Origin: Takifugu bimaculatus
Taxonomy: Eukaryota; Chordata; Actinopteri; Tetraodontiformes; Tetraodontidae
Length of the DNA: 64,000 nt
Direction: 5' to 3'
NCBI GenBank assembly: GCA_004026145.2
Contig: CP034981.1
Location: forward strand, 276,471-340,470
A model generated the notes under the pieces. It was given only the letters and a program-made list of their open reading frames with translations, was not told the origin of the DNA and did no database searches. The position numbers and the translations under genes were made by a program. Numbering within the stretch: the stretch's first letter is position 1; each line of letters opens with the position of its first letter. This document shows, in pieces, positions 56,271 to 64,000 of the stretch.

Positions 56271-56751
56271 ATGGAACCTTGGCTGTGGATTCTTCTGGCT
56301 GCTCTTTGCTTTGGTAGGTACCAGACAACCACACGCTGCCACTGCCTCACATTAGAGGCCAGAACTGTGTGCGTCAGCTGTGGAAACTCTTTGAGCCACT
56401 CAGTGGATCATCTTGAGTGATTCCTGCATGTTCTTCTTCATCAGAGTGTCGAGGAGAAGATAAAGTGATGCAGCCACCAGAAGATGTTGTTGCTGCTGAA
56501 GGAGACACTGTTACACTGGACTGTACTTTTCAGACCACCGACACATCCCCAAACTTGTTCTGGTACAAACAGGATGGGACCAGCAGACCCCAGTTCATCC
56601 TGAGCAAGTTCACCTTTGGTCAGGGGAAAACAGAAGATGAGTTTAAGGAGAGATTTTCCTCCACACTGAACCCCACCATGAAATCAGCTCCTCTGAAGAT
56701 CCAGGAGCTTCAGCTGTCAGACTCTGCAGTGTACTACTGTGCTCTGAGGCC
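56271..56751 (+). CDS. TRAV: VA13, TCR alpha/delta V segment
   Basis: Leader 56271-56313, V exon 56445-56751, intact. CDR1 region TTDTSPNL, CDR2 region SKFTFGQGK (the only Gln here). CGA codon in ECRG as in VA2/VA11. Follows VM5 directly, without psiVB. Confidence 0.88.
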
Positions 56752-56789
56752 CACAGTGACAGGAAGCAGCAGAAGTGCGCACTAAAACC
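56752..56789 (+). promoter_or_regulatory. RSS of VA13
   Basis: CACAGTG, 22-bp spacer, ACTAAAACC. Confidence 0.9.
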
Positions 56790-56817
56790 TCCACAGTAAG
56801 GCCACACTGAGCAGCGG

Positions 56818-56831
56818 CCGCTAGAGGGCGA
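56818..56831 (+). promoter_or_regulatory. CTCF-like motif after VA13
   Basis: CCGCTAGAGGGCGA. Confidence 0.45.
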
Positions 56832-57641
56832 CACACAGCGTCTCTTCCTGTCAGGAGATGTGATGACAAAGTTTTCTTCATCTTTAAAAATGATGAGAGA
56901 AATCAAACCTGGAGCACAGATGAAGAGGCCTCCAAGACAGGAAGAGGAACTATGTTGTTTCTCTTTCATTATAAATATTTTATGGCTTTTTTCACGCAAA
57001 GTATAAAAACCAAGTTAATGCAGTAAAGAAATTATATTGTCTCCAATTGTGGTGAAGAAGAGGAGTGAAAACAATCCCCAATATTGACAAAGATGAACAA
57101 CTAAAATCAGAGAAGAAAGAGCAATGATGTTAAGACAAAACAAGGTTGGTGGTAGAACTATTGATGCATGAATGAGACACCAGAGAACCAGTCATTTCCT
57201 GTAGCTCCATTAGCTTCCACGGAGGCACCAACGTGAAGACTTCATGATGAAGATGAGTCGTCCTCACTTCTTCAGCTCTTTTTCTGGCAATAAGAAAAGA
57301 ATTCATGTGTTGTTTCCGCAGGCTGTGAGTTCTTCTGGGGCACCACAGGGCTGAAATCTCGGTCCTCACATTTTCACCATTCTTTGACATGAATCATCTC
57401 ATCAGACATCTAAAATCTCTCCTGTTGAGATGGAAAAACTCCCAAAACTTGGAGAGTCCAGCTGCTACAAGAAGCTGCTGCCAGTGTGCTGACCTGCAGC
57501 AACAGGGAAAAGGCAGATGAGAGAGGAGCTGGAGAGACTGAAGGAGGAGCTCACTTGTAACTGAGCTGGAGAGGAGAGAAGAAGGGCAACATTGAGCAGA
57601 GCTGGATCCAGCACAGAGCAGACAGGTTCCTTTAGTTCACC
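56832..57641 (+). repeat. VA-psiVB spacer module, long form
   Basis: Same module as 2848-3657. No gene seen. Confidence 0.6.
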
Positions 57642-58830
57642 ATGCTGCCTCTGCTCTACGCTGCTCTCTGTCTGATGTTGCTCAGCGTTCTAACAGGTAT
57701 GGATGATTAGTCAGCAGCAACTGTCGCTCTGCTCGTTCCTCTTGGCACCATGGGAACGGATCAAACTCTTCCTGTAGGTGTCAGTGGAGAACAACTGACT
57801 GCAGTCCAGACAGAAGTGCTCAGTTTCAAAGACGCCGCTCTGAGGTCCACAAACACCGACGCTGTCTACCAGAAGGCCATGAGCAGCCTCTAGTTCCTCA
57901 GGAGACTCAGGTCCTTCAGTGTCTGCAGCAGGATGCTCCAGATGTTCTACCAGTCTGTCATGGCTAGCACCATCTTCTGTGCTGTAGTGTGCTGGGGAGC
58001 AGGCTAAGCTAAGGAGGCTAACAGACTCCACAAACTCATTAAAAAGGCAGGTCTGTTGTTGGCTGTAGACTTGCAAACGTGGACGAGGTGGTGAGGGACA
58101 GGATGGTGTTGAAAGTGGGGACAATCATGGACAGTCCCCCCCCCCATAACACAGTGGACAAACTGAGGAGCAGCTTCAGCACCAGACTCCTGCAGCCTCG
58201 CTGCTCTAAGGAACGCTACAGGAAGTCCTTCCTGCCGTCCACCATCAGACTGTATAACTCATCCTAACCCAGCCAATAACAACAACTGTTTAAGGTTTAT
58301 GTTGTCATTTTAATTCTATTTTATTTGATACTTATATATATATATGCCTATAATATGTATATATTATATTATATATATGCTAATAATATATGCTGTATAT
58401 ATGCTCATAATGCTATAACATTCTAATCTTATTTGTATTTTATTTATTCTATTTCTATACTTTGTAAATACAAAACCGAGACTACAGTTATATTCATCCA
58501 TGTTAGGCTGCTACAATTCAATTTCCCTACGGGGATGAAAAAAGTACATCTTGAATCTTGAATCTTGAATCTTGAATCTTGAATCTTGACTCTGTCCTAC
58601 AAATACTCCAATCAAGCATCTGGCCCTGATCATTTCTTCTGGTATCACCAATATCCAGGAGAAGCACCAGAGTTCCTCCTGTATATCTCAGGAAGTAACC
58701 TTATCACATGGTCAGAGGCTCTAAGATCACGGCCAAAGTTCTCCTCCAACGAGTCCAGAGACCGAGTGGATCTGCAGGTGTCCTCTGCTGCAGTTCCAGA
58801 TTCTGCTGTGTACGACTGTGCTGTGAGGCC
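57642..58830 (+). pseudogene. psiVB14, V segment with LINE in FR1
   Basis: Leader 57642-57696, V exon from 57778, split at 57844-58585. Tyr for Cys23, YDC, heptamer CAGAGTG at 58831. Confidence 0.85.
57844..58585 (+). mobile_element. 5'-truncated L2-like LINE inside psiVB14
   Basis: Same insertion with the TAG; about five TTGAATC units. Confidence 0.8.
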
Positions 58831-59045
58831 CAGAGTGACAGGAAACCCACAACCTGTCTACAACAACACAGCACCCAGCTCCTGGAAGCCTTCGTCACAC
58901 CAGAGGGCCACATGACCCAGGAGGAGGTGTGCTCCTCTGTGTCTAACCATGCTGAGAGCAGAAAGAGCTGCCAGAAGAGAACAAGGCCACCACCGAATGT
59001 TGAACATCAGACAGTTTCTCCTCTGCTTTGGAGCTTCTTGCAGAG

Positions 59046-59502
59046 ATGGAACCTTGGCTGTGGATTCTTCTGGCTGCTCTTTGCTTTGGTAGGTACCAGA
59101 CAACCACACGCTGCCACTGCCTCACATTAGAGGCCAGAACTGTGTGCGTCAGATGTGGAAACTCTTTGAGCCACTCAGTGGATCATCTTGAGTGATTCCT
59201 GCATGTTCTTCTTCATCAGAGTGTAGAGGAGAAGACAAAGTGATGCAGCCACCAGAAGATGTTGTTGCTGCTGAAGGAGACACTGTTACACTGGACTGTA
59301 CTTTTCAGACCTCCGACACAAACCCGAATTTGTACTGGTACAAACAGGAAAACAACAAATTTCCTAAATTGCTTCTTCGGGCCAAGCAGAAAGCTTCAGA
59401 TCCACAGAGAATTTCTGCTTTAATCAATAAGAAGTCAGCTCCTCTGAAGATCCAGGAGCTTCAGCTGTCAGACTCTGCAGTGTACTACTGTGCTCTGAGG
59501 CC
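59046..59502 (+). CDS. TRAV: VA14, TCR V segment, short-CDR2 form
   Basis: Leader 59046-59088, V exon 59220-59502, intact. CDR1 region TSDTNPNLYWYKQ, then ENNKFPKLLLRAKQKASDP and QRISALINKK. Combines the upstream one-base deletion of VA7-10 with the short cassette of VA3/VA12. Confidence 0.87.
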
Positions 59503-59540
59503 CACAGTGACAGGAAGCAGCAGAAGTGCGCACTAAAACC
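59503..59540 (+). promoter_or_regulatory. RSS of VA14
   Basis: CACAGTG, 22-bp spacer, ACTAAAACC. Confidence 0.9.
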
Positions 59541-59568
59541 TCCACAGTAAGGCCACACTGAGCAGCGG

Positions 59569-59582
59569 CCGCTAGAGGGCGA
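59569..59582 (+). promoter_or_regulatory. CTCF-like motif after VA14
   Basis: CCGCTAGAGGGCGA. Confidence 0.45.
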
Positions 59583-60254
59583 CACACAGCGTCTCTTCCT
59601 GTCAGGAGATGTGATGACAAAGTTTTCTTCATCTTTAAAAATGATGAGAGAAATCAAACCTGGAGCACAGATGAAGAGGCCTCCAAGACAGGAAGAGGAA
59701 CTATGTTGTTTCTCTTTCATTATAAGTATTTTATGGCTTTTTTCACGCAAATAATAAAAACCAAGTTAATGCAGTAAAGAAATTATATTGTCTCCAATTG
59801 TGGTGAAGAAGAGGAGTGAAAACAATCCCCAATATTGACAAAGATGAACAACTAAAATCAGAGAAGAAAGAGCAATGATGTTAAGACAAAACAAGGTTGG
59901 TGGTAGAACTATTGATGCATGAATGAGACACCAGAGAACCAGTCATTTCCTGTAGCTCCATTAGCTTCCACGGAGGCACCAACGTGAAGACTTCATGATG
60001 AAGATGAGTCGTCCTCACTTCTTCAGCTTTTTTTCTGGCAATAAGAAAAGAATTCATGTGTTGTTTCCTCAGGTTGTGAGTTCTTCTGGGGCACCACAGG
60101 GCTGAAATCTCGGTCCTCACATTTTCACCATTCTTTGACATGAATCATCTCATCAGACATCTAAAATCTCTCCTGTTGAGATGGAAAAACTCCCAAAACT
60201 TGGAGAGTCCAGCTGCTACAAGAAGCTGCTGCCAGTGTGCTGACCTGCAGCAAC
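59583..60254 (+). repeat. Spacer module, truncated end
   Basis: Same as 10540-11206. No gene seen. Confidence 0.6.
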
Positions 60255-60365
60255 TCTAAGATCACGGCCAAAGTTCTCCTCCAACGAGTCCAGAGACCGA
60301 GTGGATCTGCAGGTGTCCTCTGCTGCAGTTCCAGATTCTGCTGTGTACGACTGTGCTGTGAGGCC
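60255..60365 (+). pseudogene. psiVB15, FR3-only remnant
   Basis: Same deletion form as psiVB3. Heptamer CAGAGTG at 60366. Confidence 0.8.
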
Positions 60366-60581
60366 CAGAGTGACAGGAAACCCACAACCTGTCTACAACA
60401 ACACAGCACCCAGCTCCTGGAAGCCTTCGTCACACTAGAGGGCCACATGACCCAGGAGGAGGTGTGCTCCTCTGTGTCTAACCATGCTGAGAGCAGAAAG
60501 AGCTGCCAGAAAAGAACAAGGCCACCACCGAATGTTGAACATCAGACAGTTTCTCCTGCTGCTTTGGAGCTTCTTGCAGAG

Positions 60582-61020
60582 ATGGAACCTTGGCTGTGGA
60601 TTCTTCTGGCTGCTCTTTGCTTTGGTAGGTGTTTTGTCCAGATTGCTCCGTATATCGGTGGCTCTTCCAACATACCGTCAGACGGACATCATGTCTTCTG
60701 TGTTTTCCAGAAACAACATGGGGGCAGAAAATTTCCCCTGTTCCAGGGATGAAAAATGGAATCAGCAGCAGAGAAGGAGAAGATGTAACGCTCAGATGTA
60801 ACTATGAGACTTCAGATTCTTATGTTAGTCTGTACTGGTACAAACACCAGTCTGACTATGAGGCACCCCAGTTTATTCTCTGGAAAGGAGCAAGAAGCTA
60901 CACAAGCCAATACATCCCTGATAAGAGATACAGATGCAACACAGGGCAACAAGAAAGTGAACTGACCATTACAGATGTGACGCTGGCAGACTCGGCTGTG
61001 TACTACTGCGCTCTGAGGCC
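60582..61020 (+). CDS. TRAV: VC5, TCR alpha/delta V segment
   Basis: Leader 60582-60624, V exon 60711-61020, intact. CDR1 region ETSDSYVSLYW, CDR2 region ARSYTSQYIPDKR (one residue shorter than VC1, as in VC3). Ends YYCALRP. Closes block 5, the last V gene in the window. Confidence 0.87.
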
Positions 61021-61059
61021 CACGGAGACACAAAGAGACGAAGACGCTGTACAAAAACC
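61021..61059 (+). promoter_or_regulatory. RSS of VC5
   Basis: CACGGAG, 23-bp spacer, ACAAAAACC. Confidence 0.85.
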
Positions 61060-61469
61060 TGACAAGAGCTATCTGACCGATCACAGACAAGTTCACTGTT
61101 CCTTATCAGACACTGGTTACAGGTGCTGATCACATGATCAGCCAACAATTCCACATCAGCGAGCAGCCACCTGAACCGTGCTTCAGACCCACAATCCACC
61201 ACCACCACGCTGGTTTGGTGGGACCTGAACCCTCACGCAGGTTCCGCTCACATTTTAGACATCTGAAAGCACTAAAAGGACCATAAATAAAATTCTTTCA
61301 GTTTGATCCAAAAATATTTCAGTCTTTTATGCCGTTATAAAGCTGCTTCACATTTGTCAACTTTCAGCTGTGTGTTTTCAAATGGATTTTGGATCTACAA
61401 GGAAAATGGTGGTTTGGGTGAATCTTGAGAGTGTGAAACTCTCCAGGGCAGTTTGTGTTTTCATTTCGT
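61060..61469 (+). repeat. VC downstream module
   Basis: Counterpart of 12015-12412. No gene seen. Confidence 0.6.
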
Positions 61470-62303
61470 TTTCTGCCACTTATCCGGATCCGGGTCGCGG
61501 GGGCAGCAGCTTCAGGAGGGTGCCCAGACAGCCCTCTCCCCGGCCACTTCCATCAGCTCCTCCGGGGGAACCCCCAGCCGCTCCGAAGCCAGGTGAGAGA
61601 TGTAATCTCTCCACTTAGTCCTGGGCCGGCCACGAGGCCGCCTCCCAGTGGGACATGTCCAGAACACCTCTAAAGGGAGGCGTCCGGAAGGCATCCTAGC
61701 CAGATGCCCGAGCTGACCCCAACTGACTCCTCTCGATGTGGAGGAGCAGCGGTTCTACTCCGAGCTCCTCCCGGATGTCCGAGCTTCTCACCCTGTCTCT
61801 AAGGCTGAGCCCGGCCTCCCTGGGGAGGAAACTCATTTCAGCCGCTTGTATCCGCGATCTCGTTCTTTCGGTCATCACCCAGCGTTGATGGCCATAGGTG
61901 AGGACTGGGACGTAGATCGACCGGTAAATCGAGAGCTTTGCCTTCCGGCTCAGCTCCTTCTTCACCACGATGGATTAGTTAAGCGCCCGCATCACTGCTG
62001 ACGCCGCTCCGATCCGCCTGTCGATCTCCCGTTCCATCCCACCCTCACTCGTGAATAAGATCCCGAGATACTTGAACTCGTCCACCTGGGGCAGGACCTC
62101 CTCCCCAACCTGGAGAAGGCACTCTACCTTTTTCCGAGCGAGGAACAAGGACTCTGACTTGGAGGTGCTGATCCGCATCCCTGCCGCTTCACACTCACTC
62201 ACGAACCGTCCCAGCATTTGTTGGAGGTCCCTGTTCGATGGCGCCAGAAGACCTACGTCATCCGCAGAAAGCAGCGACGAGATCTTCCGCCCACCGAACT
62301 CGA
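61470..62303 (-). mobile_element. LINE D5, RT-containing copy
   Basis: The only D-type copy that keeps part of the RT palm. The minus strand reads SSLLSADDVGLLAPSNRDLQ, then MRISTSKSESLFLARKKVE and VDEFKYLGILFTSEGG. Catalytic box SADD (Ser for Phe/Tyr). It lacks the endonuclease and joins CCTGTCTTCCAACATTTCC at about 62303. Confidence 0.75.
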
Positions 62304-62529
62304 CCTGTCTTCCAACATTTCCTCACCACATCTGCCCGGGTTCCTGCAGAGACAGAGACCTGCTGGTCTCTGGTGGCTCATGGGAGATCATCAAGCAGAG
62401 AGTAGTCCAACAGCATAACAGTGATTCCTTATGGTGCACAGGTGGAACAGAGGTCATCCAGAGGTCAGAGGTTCCTTGGCACTGACAGAAGATCTGCATC
62501 TGTAAGAACAAGTGCCATAAAATAGGTTG
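62304..62529 (+). other. Remainder of undisrupted VC downstream module
   Basis: Matches 19315-19539; no gene seen. Confidence 0.5.
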
Positions 62530-63010
62530 GGAGGGTGTTGGTGGGTTGGCAGTTGGTTGTTGTGTTTGCAGATGATTCAAAGCCAAGTTGTTCTGGGTAT
62601 GATGTGAAACAGGGATTGAATCCAGGGCAAAGAGACGTGATGGCGTTCAAAACATGGTTTGATCTCAATAAGTTATCGCTAAATAAAAATAACGTTTCTG
62701 GGCTTTGGTGGTGTTTGGAAAATTGTCACGTTAAGCTGAACTTGAATGAAGTTGAAATTAAGCAAGTTTAAGACAGAAAGTTTCTAGTTTCTAGGAAAGG
62801 TTATTGATCGTAAAATGAGTTGGAAGCCACAACTAGAAAGCACCGAACAGAAACGATGAATAAAAATGATTTCTTTTTGAGACGTGTAATGGAGGAACAA
62901 ATGTTGAACACGGATGTGTCTGACTTTTGGGTGTCAAATTATGGGACGATTTAGTGATGAGTTGGAAGTGTCTCTTTCTCTGGTAATGTTTAATAAAACT
63001 TGAAAAATGT
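62530..63010 (+). mobile_element. LINE reverse-transcriptase relic, + strand, copy 3
   Basis: Same relic as 19540-20020. Confidence 0.65.
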
Positions 63011-63142
63011 AAAGAGAACGATGATGACTCAGATTTAATTTGATTGAAAGATCCGAATTATTAGATTGATTTGAAAAAACACAAAACAATAATTGTATTA
63101 TTCTGTATTATGGATTCCATTAAATTTAGTTTAGTTTCCTTT

Positions 63143-64000
63143 CATTTTCTCTGGTTTATCCGGATCCGCGTTGCGGGGGCAGCAGCTTCAGGAGGGTGCC
63201 CAGACAGCCTCTCCCCGGCCACTTCCATCAGCTCTTCTGGGGGAACCCCCAACCGCTCCCAACCCTGGCGAGAGATGTAATCTCTCCACTTAGTCCTGGG
63301 CCGGCCACGAGGCCGCCTCCCAGTGGGACATGTCCGGAACACCTCTAAAGGGAGGCGTCTGGAAGGCATCCTAGCCAGATGCCCGAGCTGACCCCAACTG
63401 ACTCCTCTCAATGTGGAGAAGCAGCGGTTCTACGCCGAGCTCCTCCCGGATGTCCGAGCTTCTCACCCTATCTCTTAGGCTGAGCCCAGCCACCCTGGGG
63501 AGGAAACTCATTTCAGCCGCTTGTATCCGCAATCTCGTTCTTTCGATCATCACCCAACGTTGATGGCCATAGGTGAGGACTGGGATGTAGATTGACCGGT
63601 AAATCGAGAGCTTTGCCTTCCGGCTCAGCTCCTTCTTCACCATGACAGATCAGTTAAGCGCCCAGCGTCCGTCCTAGATCCTCCAAAAAGGGCGGGTACT
63701 CTGAACTATTGTTTGGTGCATACGCACAAACAACAGTCAGAACCTGTTCCCCGATCCGAAGGCGCAGGGAAGCAACCCTTTCGCTCGACCGCGAGAACCC
63801 CAACGTCGAACTAGAGAGTCTGGGGGCAAGGAAAAAGTCCACCCCCGCTCTCCATTTCTCACCCTGAGCAACTCCAACGTAGAAGAGTGTCCAACCCCCC
63901 TCAAGGACTTGGGTTCCTGAGCCGACGCTATGTGTGGAGGTGAGACAGTCCATATCTAGTCGGTAGCGCTCAACCTCCCCCACAAGCTCCAGCTCTTTCC
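63143..64000 (-). mobile_element. Internally deleted LINE, copy D6 (runs off the window)
   Basis: Short-junction form as D3 (junction near 63661). The endonuclease start lies beyond the window end. Confidence 0.72.

Noticed and set aside
1..64000. TCR J, D or C segments, or tRNA/rRNA genes
   Set aside because: No FGxG-type J motif with a 12-RSS and no constant-domain exon was seen; nothing tRNA-like was recognised by eye.

Overview
This window is a piece of the T-cell receptor alpha/delta variable-gene region of a teleost fish. Both strands carry retroelements typical of fish genomes (L2/Maui-like LINEs). All V segments lie on the + strand. They have the V layout of a short leader exon, a ~80-130 bp intron, one V exon ending in YYCALR, and a recombination signal (RSS) with a 22-23 bp spacer. 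CALR ends argue for alpha/delta rather than beta. No D, J or C segment is present, so TRAV versus TRDV cannot be settled here. No species is claimed.

Four V families are named here by leader or state. VM (5 copies) has leader MTPLFVSLWMATLWA. VA (14 copies) has leader MEPWLWILLAALCF and a V exon starting ECRGEDKVMQPP. VC (5 copies) has the same leader but a different V exon (WYKHQ). Pseudogene family psiVB (16 full or partial copies) has leader MLPLLYAALCLMLLSVLT; its FR1 is split by a LINE, Cys23 is Tyr, and its RSS heptamer starts CAG. Of the 24 VM/VA/VC genes, 23 look intact and VC2 is frameshifted.

Layout: the order VM, then VA(n) interleaved with psiVB, then VC, repeats five times. The VC genes close the blocks at about 12.0, 18.8, 41.0, 52.3 and 61.0 kb. 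Between blocks sit LINE relics, internally deleted LINE copies and a 17-bp minisatellite. The core repeat is a 2.6-2.8 kb psiVB+VA unit. The stretch 25.3-36.1 kb is a near-identical 5.4 kb duplication. Block 4 is interrupted by two LINEs (45.1-46.4 kb and 46.6-51.4 kb); the second carries three minisatellites.

How it works: each intact V segment can be joined by RAG to a downstream J (or DJ) through its 23-type RSS. Variation between copies is concentrated in CDR1/CDR2 and looks like shuffling of short cassettes on a nearly fixed framework. The most interesting signal is a CTCF-like motif about 28 bp after the RSS nonamer of all 19 VA/VM genes and absent after VC and psiVB. This resembles the RSS-proximal CTCF elements of some mammalian VH genes.
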